Part shown: positions 51,093 to 63,112 of the stretch, one piece after another
Layout: each line of letters starts with the position of its first letter
Numbering within the stretch: position 1 is the first letter of the stretch
NCBI GenBank assembly: GCA_017558555.1
Contig: JAFYUJ010000032.1
Span: forward strand, 1-64,000
Reading direction: 5' to 3'
DNA: 64,000 bases
From: Akkermansia sp.
Lineage (GTDB): Bacteria; Verrucomicrobiota; Verrucomicrobiia; Verrucomicrobiales; Akkermansiaceae
Notes under the pieces: model-generated
Database searches by the model: none
The model's input: only the letters and a program-made list of their open reading frames with translations
Told to the model about the DNA's origin: nothing
Position numbers and translations under genes: made by a program

Positions 51093-52485
51093 CGCTGTTG
51101 CCGCAGGCGGAGATGGGACGCACGGCGATGCGGTCGGCATCGCTCAGCCAGTTGGCGGGCAGGGTCACATTGCGGCGATTGCCCGGCAGCACACACATGG
51201 TGGCCCAGCGGCCATCGCGACGCGCTTGCACTACCCATTTGCGAGCGCTGCCATCTTGCGGGCGCCAGGCGATGGTGGTACCACGGCGGGTGGGCTGCAC
51301 CTGCACAGCCGGTGCCAGCGGGAGTGCATTGCCACACCAGGGCATGGCAGGGGGCACAGCATAGCCCGTGTAGCGCTTTTCCAGCTGGGCTTGCACGCCA
51401 CCGCGATTGGTGCCGATGGATTTCCAGCTCCAGTACAGCTGGCCGGCGCTTTGGCGAGCCAGGGAGCGGGAGTAGTCAATTTGCGCGCCGATTTCAGAGG
51501 CAGGGCGGCCGGGGTCTTCCGAGCTGTTGATGCGCACGGAGGCGATACCGGGCCACACGGGGCGCCGCGGGTTGACGGCGCTCCACCACTGCATGAGGGC
51601 GGTGAAACTTTGCGGTCCTTCGATGCGCCAGTACAGCTGGGGAGCAAGATAGTCCACCCAGCCCTTGGCAAGCCATTTGCGGGCATCGCAGGCCAGGTGC
51701 TCATAAGCATTCACCCCGGCTTCTACACCCTGCGGGTAGCCCGGCTGCCAGATACCGAAGGGACTGATGCCCACGCGCACCCAGGGTTTGGTGGATTTGA
51801 CTTTCTGGTAGAGCTTGCTGACAAAGGAATCAATGGCGGCGCGGCGCTGGGATGGGGTGCGACCGTCATTTATTTCGTGGTGGGGCGGGTAGGGGTAGAA
51901 GTAGTCATCCAGGTGGACACCGTCGATATCGTAGCGACGAACCACGTCCATGATGACGCTGAGCACGTGTTCCTGTGCAGCGCTCTTGCTGGGGTTGAGA
52001 ATGGTGGTAGCACCGGCGCGCTTCAGAAGCCCGGGCTGGCGCTTGGCAATGTGCCCGCTGCCAATGGGGCGTCCATCAATCGTGGCGCGGAAGGGGTTGA
52101 ACCAGGCGTGCAGCTCGATGCCGCGGCGGTGAGCCTCGGCTACAGCGAAAGCCAGCGGGTCATAACCCGGATTGGCTCCGGGGCCACTCAGCCAGGCGCT
52201 CCAGGGCTCGATGTTGGATTTGTAGAGGGCGTCGCCATTGGGGCGCACCTGCAGGATGATGGCATTGAGCTTGAGCTGCACGGCCTTGTTGAGGATGGCG
52301 AGCAGCTCTGCCTTTTGCTGTGCGGCAGACAATCCCGCGCGGGAGGGCCAATCCAGATTGTAAACGGTTGCCACCCAGGCAGCACGGAATTCCCGCGCCG
52401 GTTCGGGGACTCGTTCGGAGACTTGCTGCCACCCATAGCAGAGGGTGGAGATACAGAGAAGCAGGACGAGCAGAAAATGTTTCAC
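51067..52485 (-). CDS. Secreted GHL10-type glycoside hydrolase-like protein
   Basis: About 472 residues. From the GTG at 52485 the protein opens with a textbook signal peptide (KHFLLVLLLCISTLCYG). The catalytic-like TIM barrel matches the GHL10/DUF187 family: EFRAAWVATVYNLDWPS near 30-46, NAIILQVRPNGDALY near 75, GIELHAWFNPFRA near 125, and YDIDGVHLDDYFYPYPPH near 180. GHL10 proteins act on peptidoglycan-related or other glycans; the substrate here is unknown. A TTG start at 52521 would only lengthen the signal region. It is transcribed on the minus strand, convergent with fhs. Confidence 0.82.
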   Translation of the reverse strand: MKHFLLVLLLCISTLCYGWQQVSERVPEPAREFRAAWVATVYNLDWPSRAGLSAAQQKAELLAILNKAVQLKLNAIILQVRPNGDALYKSNIEPWSAWLSGPGANPGYDPLAFAVAEAHRRGIELHAWFNPFRATIDGRPIGSGHIAKRQPGLLKRAGATTILNPSKSAAQEHVLSVIMDVVRRYDIDGVHLDDYFYPYPPHHEINDGRTPSQRRAAIDSFVSKLYQKVKSTKPWVRVGISPFGIWQPGYPQGVEAGVNAYEHLACDARKWLAKGWVDYLAPQLYWRIEGPQSFTALMQWWSAVNPRRPVWPGIASVRINSSEDPGRPASEIGAQIDYSRSLARQSAGQLYWSWKSIGTNRGGVQAQLEKRYTGYAVPPAMPWCGNALPLAPAVQVQPTRRGTTIAWRPQDGSARKWVVQARRDGRWATMCVLPGNRRNVTLPANWLSDADRIAVRPISACGNSGTPGVLAR

Positions 52486-52587
52486 GCTCTTTAGCCTATG
52501 CTGAAGCCCGGGCCGATGCAAGCCGTAATCCTGCCATGCCTGATAAAACAGGATTTATCACGCCCGGCATTACACTTCTGATTTCCA

Positions 52588-52623
52588 CAAAAAAGCGTGG
52601 GTTGCTTGTGCAGCAACCCACGC
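52588..52623 (-). terminator. Intrinsic terminator of nifJ
   Basis: A perfect 12-bp stem GCGTGGGTTGCT (52595-52606) pairs with AGCAACCCACGC (52612-52623) around a 5-nt loop. A run of six or more T follows on the minus strand. Confidence 0.95.
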
Positions 52624-52648
52624 GATAATCTTATGATGTCAGGGGTAA

Positions 52649-55600
52649 TCAGGCTTCCGGCTGGGATTCAGCCTCGGCAGAGTAGTCGATGGCTGAGAGG
52701 GCCTGGTAGAGGCGCCAGCGGCGCTTGATGTCCTGCTCTTCCAGGGAGAGAAGCTTCTCGAAGTTCTCCTTGTTGCTCTTGGCGAGCATGCGGAAGCGGT
52801 TTTCGCCGCCCTTGCCGTCCACGCCGATGAGGGCATCGCGCACGGGCATCTTGGGAGCCTTGCTCTTGATGGTGAGCGGGTTCTTGCCCTGCTTGATGTT
52901 GTCCGGGTTGAAGTTGTAGAGCAACCAGCGGCCGCAGTCTACAGCATCCTTCTGGCGGTCGAGACCCTGTGCCATGTTGATGCCGTGGTTGATGCAGTGG
53001 CTGTATGCAATTACGAGGGCGGGGCCATCGTATTCTTCTGCTTCCACGAGAGTCTTGAGGGCATGTTCATCGTTGGAGCCCATAGCGATGGAGGCCACAT
53101 AGATGTTGCCGTAGGTCATGGCCATGTAGCCGATGTCCTTCTTCACCTGGTCCTTACCGCGGGTAGCGAACTTGGCCACAGCGGAGCGCGGGGTTGCCTT
53201 GGAGCACTGACCACCGGTGTTGGAGTACACTTCCGTGTCCATCACCAGCACCTTCACGTTGCGGCCGGATGCCAGGATGTGGTCCAGACCACCGTAGCCA
53301 ATGTCGTATGCCCAGCCGTCGCCGCCGAGAATCCACACGGACTTGCTGACCAGGTAGTTGGCCTGAGCCTTGAGGGCTGCCAGCTCGGGAGCATCGCCAC
53401 AGGCGGCCTTGATGGCAGCCACGGTCTCGCGGGCGGTTGCCACGTCGGCTTCTGTCTTCTGCGGGTTGTTCTTGATGGCATCCACCAGCTCGGTGCCAAT
53501 CTTGTCGGCAGCAGCTTCGAGCAGCTCCATGGCGTATTCCTGCTTCTTGTCCAGGGAGACGCGGAAGCCAAGACCGAACTGAGCATTGTCTTCGAAGAGG
53601 CTGTTACACCAAGCCGGGCCGCGGCCATCGGCATCGTGTGTCCAGGGGGTGGTGGGCAGGTTGCCACCGTAGATGGAGGAGCAACCCGTGGCATTGGCGA
53701 CCACCAGGCGGTTGCCGAAGAGCTGGGAAAGAGCCTTCACGTACGGGGTTTCACCGCAACCGGCGCAGGCACCGCTGAATTCGAACAGCGGGCGGAGGAA
53801 CTGAGCATCACGCACCACAGAGGTGTTAATCTTGGTGCGGTCTGCATCCGGCAGCTTCTCAAAGAACTTCCAGTTTTCAGCCTCAGGCTGCAGAGCTTCG
53901 GCGGCGGGGGTCATCGTCAGGGAGTTCGTGGGGCATACGCGGGAGCAGAGTGTGCAGCCCGTGCAGTCCGAAGCAGATACCTGGATGATGAACTTCTTGC
54001 CCTGCCAGTTCTTGTGCATGCGGCTGGCATCGGCGCTCTTGAAGCTTTCCGGGGCGCCTTCCAAATCGGCGGGGTCGACCATCGTGGCACGGATAGCGGC
54101 GTGGGGGCACACCATGGTGCACTTACCACACTGGATGCAGGCCTTGCTGGTTTCCGTCTTCTCGGGCTGCCACACGGGGATTTCAAGAGCGAGATCGCGC
54201 TTCTCATACTGGGTGGTGCCGCTGGGGAAGGTGCCGTCTACAGGCATTTCGGAGACCTTCACGCTGTCGCCTTCGCCAATCACAATCTTGCCGAGGACGT
54301 CGCGCACGAAGTCGGGTGCGCCGGGTGCCAGGGCGGGGGGCAGTTCGTGGCCGGTGATGGCGGTGCCCAGGGGTACTTCGTAGAGGTTTTCCAGCGTGGC
54401 ATCCACAGCCTGGATGTTCTTGGCCACCACTTCGTCACCCTTCTTGCCATAGGTCTTCTTGATGGCTTCCTTGATGTAGCCGATGGCTTCTTCAGCAGGA
54501 ATTACGCCGGCCAGGTTGAAGAAGCAGGTCTGCATGATCATGTTGATGCGGCCGCCCATGCCCGTGGCCTTGGCCACCTTGAAGGCGTTGATGCAGTATA
54601 CTTTGATACCCTTGTCCAGAATCTGCTGCTGCATGCGGGCAGGCAGGCTGTCCCACACCTTGTCGGCAGGTACCGGGGTGTTGATGAGGAAGGTAGCACC
54701 GGGGGCTGCATTCTTCAGGAAGTCGAAGGTGTTGAGCAGACTGGGCTGGTGCAGCGCAATGAAGTTGGCGCTCGTGATGAGGTAGGTGCTGTGAATCGGA
54801 GTGGTACCGAAACGCAGGTGAGATACCGTGGAGGAGCCGGACTTCTTGGAGTCATACACAAAGTAGCCCTGTACGTACAGGTCGGTGTGCTTGCCGATAA
54901 TCTTGATGGCGTCCTTGTTGGCACCCACGGTACCATCGGAGCCCAGACCATAGAACATGCAGCGGGTCACGGTGTCGGCCTCGGTGGTGAAGCTGGGGTC
55001 ATAGGCAATGGACTTGCCCGTCACGTCATCTTCAATACCCACGGCAAAGCCGGTCATGGGGGCATCCTTCTTGAGTTCGTCGAAGACACCCTTCACCATG
55101 GCGGGGGTGAATTCCTTGGAGCCCAGACCATAGCGGCCACCCACGATGATGGGCATGGCAAAGGGCAGGGTGCCCTTCACAGAGGCATCGGAGAGAGCCT
55201 GCACCACGTCCTGCAGCAGGGGTTCGCCCAAGCTGCCGGGTTCCTTGGTGCGGTCAAGCACGGCAATCTTCTTCACCGTCTTGGGCAGAGCGGCGATGAC
55301 GTCCTCAGCCGGGAAGGGACGATACAGGCGCACCTTGAGCACGCCGATGTCTTCGGAAAGAGCCTGCACGGTTTCAAGACAGGCTTCTGCGCCGGAGCCC
55401 ATGATGATGATGACGCGGGTGGCCTCGGGGCTGCCGATGTATTCCACCAGGTCATAGCAGCGGCCGGTCAGCTCGCCGAACTTCTTCATGGCCTTCTTTA
55501 CGATGCCGGGTACAGCATTGTAGAAGCTGTTGACGGTTTCGCGACCCTGGAAGTACACGTCGGGGTTCTGGGCGGTGCCGCGAATGACGGGGGCATCAGG

Positions 55601-56227
55601 GGTGAGAGCGCGGGCGTGGAAAGCATCCACCAAATCCTGGTCAATCATGCCGCGGAGCTGCTCATCGGAGATGTCGGCAATCTTGCCCACTTCGTGAGAG
55701 GTGCGGAAACCATCAAAGAAATTGACGAAAGGAACGCGGCTTTCAAGAGTTGCGGCGTGAGCAATGGCTGCCATATCCGGGGCTTCCTGGGTGCTGGCAC
55801 CGCAAAGCATGGCAAAACCGGTGGAGCGGGCAGACATCACATCGCTGTGGTCACCGAAAATGGACAGACCCTGAGCAGCCAGGGCGCGGGCGGCAACGTG
55901 GAAGACGCAGGGAGTCAGCTCGCCGGCAATCTTGAACATGTTGGGAATCATCAACAGCAAACCTTGAGAAGCGGTAAAGGTGGTTGCCATGGAGCCAGTC
56001 TGCAAAGCGCCGTGAACGGCGCCGGCTGCACCGGCTTCACTTTCCATCTCCACAATGCTGGGAACCGTGCCCCAGAGGTTTTTGCGGTTTACGGCGGTCC
56101 AGGCCTCTGCCGATTCACCCATCGGAGAGGACGGGGTGATGGGGTAGATGGCGGCCACTTCGGAACAACGATATGCTACGGAAGCTACGGCTTCGTTGGC
56201 ATCTATGGTGCTGTATGTTGTGTTCAT
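52649..56227 (-). CDS. nifJ: Pyruvate:ferredoxin (flavodoxin) oxidoreductase
   Basis: A 1192-residue homodimeric enzyme, the normal length for the fused bacterial form, which oxidises pyruvate to acetyl-CoA and passes electrons to ferredoxin or flavodoxin. Two 4Fe-4S ferredoxin motifs lie near 695 (CIQCGKCTMVCP) and 755 (CTGCTLCSRVCP). A further Cys pair in CAGCGETPY near 825 binds the proximal cluster. The thiamine diphosphate site is GDGWAYDIGYGGLDH near 980. The N-terminus ANEAVASVAYRCSEVAAIYPITPSSPM is typical. It is divergent from ppdK, with a shared regulatory region of 261 nt. Confidence 0.98.
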   Translation of the reverse strand: MNTTYSTIDANEAVASVAYRCSEVAAIYPITPSSPMGESAEAWTAVNRKNLWGTVPSIVEMESEAGAAGAVHGALQTGSMATTFTASQGLLLMIPNMFKIAGELTPCVFHVAARALAAQGLSIFGDHSDVMSARSTGFAMLCGASTQEAPDMAAIAHAATLESRVPFVNFFDGFRTSHEVGKIADISDEQLRGMIDQDLVDAFHARALTPDAPVIRGTAQNPDVYFQGRETVNSFYNAVPGIVKKAMKKFGELTGRCYDLVEYIGSPEATRVIIIMGSGAEACLETVQALSEDIGVLKVRLYRPFPAEDVIAALPKTVKKIAVLDRTKEPGSLGEPLLQDVVQALSDASVKGTLPFAMPIIVGGRYGLGSKEFTPAMVKGVFDELKKDAPMTGFAVGIEDDVTGKSIAYDPSFTTEADTVTRCMFYGLGSDGTVGANKDAIKIIGKHTDLYVQGYFVYDSKKSGSSTVSHLRFGTTPIHSTYLITSANFIALHQPSLLNTFDFLKNAAPGATFLINTPVPADKVWDSLPARMQQQILDKGIKVYCINAFKVAKATGMGGRINMIMQTCFFNLAGVIPAEEAIGYIKEAIKKTYGKKGDEVVAKNIQAVDATLENLYEVPLGTAITGHELPPALAPGAPDFVRDVLGKIVIGEGDSVKVSEMPVDGTFPSGTTQYEKRDLALEIPVWQPEKTETSKACIQCGKCTMVCPHAAIRATMVDPADLEGAPESFKSADASRMHKNWQGKKFIIQVSASDCTGCTLCSRVCPTNSLTMTPAAEALQPEAENWKFFEKLPDADRTKINTSVVRDAQFLRPLFEFSGACAGCGETPYVKALSQLFGNRLVVANATGCSSIYGGNLPTTPWTHDADGRGPAWCNSLFEDNAQFGLGFRVSLDKKQEYAMELLEAAADKIGTELVDAIKNNPQKTEADVATARETVAAIKAACGDAPELAALKAQANYLVSKSVWILGGDGWAYDIGYGGLDHILASGRNVKVLVMDTEVYSNTGGQCSKATPRSAVAKFATRGKDQVKKDIGYMAMTYGNIYVASIAMGSNDEHALKTLVEAEEYDGPALVIAYSHCINHGINMAQGLDRQKDAVDCGRWLLYNFNPDNIKQGKNPLTIKSKAPKMPVRDALIGVDGKGGENRFRMLAKSNKENFEKLLSLEEQDIKRRWRLYQALSAIDYSAEAESQPEA

Positions 56228-56259
56228 GTGTGTGGGTGGGTTTTGAAAAGAGTAAGGGC

Positions 56260-56277
56260 TGTAGAGATAACTCTACA
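56260..56277. promoter_or_regulatory. Palindromic operator candidate upstream of nifJ
   Basis: TGTAGAGATAACTCTACA is a perfect 7-bp inverted repeat with a 4-nt spacer. It lies 33 nt upstream of the nifJ ATG and about 20 nt downstream of the predicted transcription start, where a repressor could block. No regulator gene is adjacent. Confidence 0.6.
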
Positions 56278-56303
56278 ACGCGAAACACAGTTTCACTGAC
56301 CCG

Positions 56304-56332
56304 ATATTACACCCCGAGACAAGCTAAATCAA
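56304..56332 (-). promoter_or_regulatory. Promoter of nifJ
   Basis: On the minus strand TTGATT (56332-56327) and TAATAT (56309-56304) are 17 bp apart, with a leader of about 70 nt that contains the palindrome at 56260-56277. Confidence 0.65.
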
Positions 56333-56414
56333 CACAAAAAGCCGTAACAAAGTGATTTTTTAGCCATGAAATGAGGTGAAAAAGAGCGAAGTGTGTTCTA
56401 TGTGAAGCGGATGC

Positions 56415-56443
56415 TTGACATGCTGTGAATGCTTGTGTAGGAT
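56415..56443 (+). promoter_or_regulatory. Promoter of ppdK
   Basis: A perfect TTGACA (56415-56420) and TAGGAT (56438-56443) are 17 bp apart. The ATG is at 56489, so the leader is about 38 nt. Confidence 0.8.
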
Positions 56444-56488
56444 GATGCTCCTATTCCTGTTTTTCTATGGGTGTAAACAGTTTTTTGA

Positions 56489-59215
<2,727 letters not shown>

Positions 59216-59239
59216 ACCGGCTTCGCAATATCAATGATT

Positions 59240-59271
59240 CACAGGCTCAGGGCATTGCCCCTGGGCCTGTG
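59240..59271 (+). terminator. Long hairpin after ppdK
   Basis: CACAGGCTCAGGG (59240-59252) pairs with CCCTGGGCCTGTG (59259-59271) with one T-G pair. The downstream sequence TTGTATTCGG is only weakly T-rich, so termination may be partial. Confidence 0.6.
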
Positions 59272-59330
59272 TTGTATTCGGCTTTGCTCATTGTTCATTT
59301 TACATTGTTCATTGTGCATTTTTATTTGCC

Positions 59331-59359
59331 TTTACATGTGCGCGTGTTGGGCGTATAAT
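59331..59359 (+). promoter_or_regulatory. Promoter of alaS
   Basis: TTTACA (59331-59336) and a perfect TATAAT (59354-59359) are 17 bp apart. A second TATAAT lies at 59377-59382, closer to the gene but without a good -35 box. Confidence 0.72.
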
Positions 59360-59401
59360 GCAGCGCAGGATAACTCTATAATCTACTTTCTATCACGACT
59401 T

Positions 59402-62212
59402 ATGATGACATCTGCTCAGATTCGACAGAGCTTTTTGGACTTTTTTCAGGAAAAGCAGCATGCGGTGGTGCCCTCTGCCTCGCTGATGCCGCAGAGCCCC
59501 GGTTTGTTGTTCACCAACGCCGGCATGAACCAGTTTGTGCCGTATTTCCTTGGCGTGTGGACGCCGCCGTGGAAGCCCGCCCGCGCAACGGACACGCAGA
59601 AGTGTATCCGCGCCGGTGGTAAGCACAATGACCTGGAGGATGTGGGGCAGGACAGCTATCACCACACCATGTTTGAAATGCTGGGTAACTGGTCCTTTGG
59701 TGATTACTTCAAGAAAGAAGCCATTGCCTGGGCTTGGGAATTGGTGGTGGAGCGCTGGGGCTTCCCCGCAGAGCGCTTGTATGCCACGGTGTACTGCCCG
59801 GATAAGAGCAAGGGCGATCCCGGTGAGTTCGACCAGGAAGCATACGATACCTGGGCTCCGCTGTTTGAAGCCAAGGGGCTGGACCCCAAGGTACACATCG
59901 TCAATGGTGGTGTGAAGGATAATTTCTGGATGATGGGTGAGACCGGTCCCTGCGGCCCTTGCTCTGAGTTGCACGTCGACCTGACCCCCGAGGGCAAGAC
60001 GGAAGGTCGCTTGGTGAACCAGGATAGCCCCCAGTGCATCGAAATCTGGAACCTGGTGTTCATCCAGTACAATGCAGAAAGCGACGGCACCTTCCGCAAC
60101 CTGCCGGCTTGCCATGTGGATACGGGCATGGGCTTTGAGCGAGCTTGCGCCATGATGCAGTGCACCAAAGGCTTCACGGATTTCAATGTGCGTGTGTCCA
60201 ACTACAGCACGGATGTGTTCCGCCCCATCTTCAAGAAGATTGAGGAGATTTCCGGCCGCACCTACGCCGATATTTACCCCCAGGATGCCACGGATGACAA
60301 CCGCGAGCAGCTCAAGGAGAGCATTGCTTTCCGCGTGATTGCCGACCACATCCGCACTCTCAGCTTCTCCATTGCTGATGGTATTCTGCCCGGCAACAAT
60401 GGCCGCAACTATGTGCTGCGCCGCATCCTGCGCCGCGCTGTGCGCTATGGCCGCACCCTTGGTTTGGAAAAGCCCTTCCTCTCCTTGTTGGTGGATACGC
60501 TTGCCGAAGAAATGGGCAGCGTCTTCCCCGAACTTGTAGCCCGCGCCGCCACCATCAAGGAAGTGCTGCTGCGCGAGGAAACCAGCTTCAACGAGACGCT
60601 GGACCGCGGGCTTGAACTTTTCGATAAGGAAGTGGCTGCTACGGGCGCTGTTTCCGGCGATTTTGCTTTCAAGCTGTATGATACCTACGGGTTCCCGATT
60701 GACTTGACGGCGCTGATGGCTCGCGAACGTGGCCTGAACATTGATACCGAGCGCTTCGAGACTCTCATGGAAGAGCAGCGCCAGCGTGCTAAGGCTGCCC
60801 AGAAGAAGCAGATTGTGCGCGCTCTCGACCTCAAGACAGAGCAGGTGACTGAATTTGTGGGCTACACGGAAGATGCCTGCGATGCCAAGGTGACGGAAGT
60901 ACACGAGGCTGAGGGCATGCTGTTCGTCATTACGGACAAGACCCCCTTCTATGCAGAAATGGGTGGTCAGATGAGCGATGGCGGTACGCTGGCAGTCGGT
61001 GGCGACTCTGCTCCCGTGGTGGGAGTGCAGCAGATTGGCAAGGCACGTGCGCACCTGATTGCTGTGGCTGATGGGGTGACACCCGCCGTGGGCGATGTGG
61101 TGACGCTGACGCTTGATGTGGAGCGCCGCCGCGCGCTGGAGGCACACCACAGCGCTACGCACCTGCTGCACAAGGCGCTGCGTACGCTGGTGAGCGAGGA
61201 TATTGCCCAGCAGGGCTCTCTGGTGGATGCTGACCGTCTGCGCTTCGATGTGAACAGCGGCGCCATTTCCAAGGCTGATTTGCGCCGCGTGGAAGAGCTG
61301 GTGAACCAGTGGGTGGAACAGGACCTCCCCATTATCGCCAATGAATATCCCATGACGGAAATCAAGAAGCACCCGGAAATCTGCCAGTTCTTCGGCGACA
61401 AGTACGGTGATGTGGTGCGCCTGGTGCAGATGGGCGGCGAGGCCGATGGCTTCAATGGTGTATCCATGGAGCTTTGCGGTGGAACGCATGCTGCTTCTAC
61501 CGGCAAGGTTGGGTTCTTTAAGATTCGCAGCGAGGGCGCCATCGCCAGTGGTGTGCGTCGTATTGAAGCTGCTGTGGGTGCTGCTGGTCTGGCTGTGGTG
61601 CGCGATGCCGTGGCTGCCCGCCTGCCGGAAAGCAAGGAGATGCTTGAAAAGCTGGCCGCCGCCAATGGCAAGCTGGCAGATATGGGGCAGCCTGTCATTC
61701 CCGTGCTCACCAATGATACGCACCCCGGCCAGAAGGCTCTGGAATCTCGCGATATCTGCGAGGTGAACACCCTTCTGGATGCATACAATGCCTATTGCGA
61801 CCAGCTCAAGGAAGCCGCGCTGGAGGCCGAAAAGCGCCTCAAGAAAGCGCAGGCAGCCGCTGCTGCCAGTATGGCCGATGCTCTGCTGGCGGAGAACCTG
61901 ACTGAAAGAAACCTGGTGCTGCAGGCAGAAGGTAGCAACGATTTGCTCACGGAGCTTTTCAACGGATTGCGCAAGCGCCACTTTGCGGGTGCTGCATTCC
62001 TGGTGGTGGACGATGGTTCCGCCCTTTCCCTGGGTGCCTATTGTGGCGATGAAGCCCAGGCCGCCGGCAAGAAGGCCGGTGATCTCATCCGCACATTGGC
62101 ACCCATCGTGGGCGGCAAGGGCGGTGGTAAGGCTGATATGGCTCGTGGTTCCGGCAAGAACCGTGAGGCTGCGGCCGAGCTGATTTCCGAAGCTCAGAAA
62201 GCATTGGCATAA
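59402..62212 (+). CDS. alaS: Alanyl-tRNA synthetase
   Basis: A 936-residue class II synthetase that charges tRNA-Ala. It begins TSAQIRQSFLDFFQEKQHAVV, the usual AlaS opening. Motif 2 lies in the region KHNDLEDVGQDSYHHTMFEMLGNWSFGDYF. The editing domain carries the zinc ligands H583 and H587 (HSATH) and C692 and H696 (CGGTH). The C-Ala domain ends with GGKGGGKADMARGSGKN. ATGs at 59402 and 59405 are equivalent; a longer in-frame extension upstream contains the promoter and is rejected. pssA follows after 33 nt. Confidence 0.98.
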   Translation: MMTSAQIRQSFLDFFQEKQHAVVPSASLMPQSPGLLFTNAGMNQFVPYFLGVWTPPWKPARATDTQKCIRAGGKHNDLEDVGQDSYHHTMFEMLGNWSFGDYFKKEAIAWAWELVVERWGFPAERLYATVYCPDKSKGDPGEFDQEAYDTWAPLFEAKGLDPKVHIVNGGVKDNFWMMGETGPCGPCSELHVDLTPEGKTEGRLVNQDSPQCIEIWNLVFIQYNAESDGTFRNLPACHVDTGMGFERACAMMQCTKGFTDFNVRVSNYSTDVFRPIFKKIEEISGRTYADIYPQDATDDNREQLKESIAFRVIADHIRTLSFSIADGILPGNNGRNYVLRRILRRAVRYGRTLGLEKPFLSLLVDTLAEEMGSVFPELVARAATIKEVLLREETSFNETLDRGLELFDKEVAATGAVSGDFAFKLYDTYGFPIDLTALMARERGLNIDTERFETLMEEQRQRAKAAQKKQIVRALDLKTEQVTEFVGYTEDACDAKVTEVHEAEGMLFVITDKTPFYAEMGGQMSDGGTLAVGGDSAPVVGVQQIGKARAHLIAVADGVTPAVGDVVTLTLDVERRRALEAHHSATHLLHKALRTLVSEDIAQQGSLVDADRLRFDVNSGAISKADLRRVEELVNQWVEQDLPIIANEYPMTEIKKHPEICQFFGDKYGDVVRLVQMGGEADGFNGVSMELCGGTHAASTGKVGFFKIRSEGAIASGVRRIEAAVGAAGLAVVRDAVAARLPESKEMLEKLAAANGKLADMGQPVIPVLTNDTHPGQKALESRDICEVNTLLDAYNAYCDQLKEAALEAEKRLKKAQAAAAASMADALLAENLTERNLVLQAEGSNDLLTELFNGLRKRHFAGAAFLVVDDGSALSLGAYCGDEAQAAGKKAGDLIRTLAPIVGGKGGGKADMARGSGKNREAAAELISEAQKALA

Positions 62213-62245
62213 ATATACTAACATTACACCTACATCTCAACGATT

Positions 62246-63088
62246 ATGACCAAGACTCCTCCCGTTTATCCGGACGAACCCAAGATTCCCATCTTGCCGA
62301 ACATGCTCACAGCAGGCAACCTGCTGTGCGGCTTCTTCGCCATCCTGACCATCTTTGAGGGGATGAAGTTCCAGCCAGGTACAGAGCAGGCCTTCCTGCA
62401 CTACCAGCATGCCACATACCTCATCTTCGCTGCATGTATCTTCGATTTGCTCGATGGTCGCGTGGCCCGTATGTGCAAGAGTGATGGCCCCTTTGGCCGC
62501 GAGTTTGATTCCATTGCGGACGTGGTGTCCTTCGGCATTGCTCCGGCTATGCTTCTGGCACAGGCCGTGCTGTTCAATCTGGAGATTCCTTATCTGGGGT
62601 GGGCCATTGCGGTGTTGTACCTGCTGTGCGCAGCGCTGCGATTGGCACGTTTCAACTGCATGGCCGCAGCACCCAAGAAGCCGAATCAGAGCATGGATTT
62701 CGTGGGCCTGCCGGTGCCCATGGCTGCCGGTGCGGTGGTCAGCACCATGTATCTGGTCATTGACCTGACCTCCAACCGCAATCTCATCATTCCCCCCGTG
62801 TGGCAGTACGTCATGGCAGCGGTCATGGCCGTGGTGGCCATTCTGATGATGAGTCGCGTGATTTACCCCAGCTTCAAGCATGTGAACTTCGAGAAGCGTG
62901 GCACGGCCATGGCCATTCTCATGGCTGTGATTGTGATTTGCGCCTTCATCTTCTTCCCCTGGATTGCTCCTGCTTTCGTTTTCGTGTGCTATCTGGGCTA
63001 TGGGTTGGTGGTGCGCCCTTTCCTCACCCGCCGCATGCGCCGCATGATTGAGGTGGTGGATGATGAGGATGACGCAGCCAGCGCATAA
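62246..63088 (+). CDS. pssA: CDP-diacylglycerol--serine O-phosphatidyltransferase
   Basis: A 280-residue membrane enzyme that makes phosphatidylserine, the precursor of phosphatidylethanolamine. The CDP-alcohol phosphotransferase motif is complete: D70, G71, A74, R75, G84, D88 and D92. The N-terminal ILPNMLTAGNLLCGFFAI and the HATYLIFAACIFDLLDGRVARM context match the PssA branch rather than PgsA. About eight hydrophobic helices are present, with a basic C-terminal end (RRMRRMIE) after the last. It is probably co-transcribed with alaS. A decarboxylase (psd) is not in the window. Confidence 0.93.
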   Translation: MTKTPPVYPDEPKIPILPNMLTAGNLLCGFFAILTIFEGMKFQPGTEQAFLHYQHATYLIFAACIFDLLDGRVARMCKSDGPFGREFDSIADVVSFGIAPAMLLAQAVLFNLEIPYLGWAIAVLYLLCAALRLARFNCMAAAPKKPNQSMDFVGLPVPMAAGAVVSTMYLVIDLTSNRNLIIPPVWQYVMAAVMAVVAILMMSRVIYPSFKHVNFEKRGTAMAILMAVIVICAFIFFPWIAPAFVFVCYLGYGLVVRPFLTRRMRRMIEVVDDEDDAASA

Positions 63089-63112
63089 TACTCTTGCCAT
63101 TCCCGAAATAAT

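Noticed and set aside
52985-56299. A 1104-codon open frame on the plus strand opposite nifJ
   Set aside because: It is the antisense shadow of nifJ, produced by GC-rich codon use. The nifJ strand carries all cofactor motifs, and the antisense protein is His/Gly-rich without any family.
59393-62224. A 943-codon minus-strand frame opposite alaS
   Set aside because: The alaS strand has complete synthetase motifs. The opposite frame has shadow composition.
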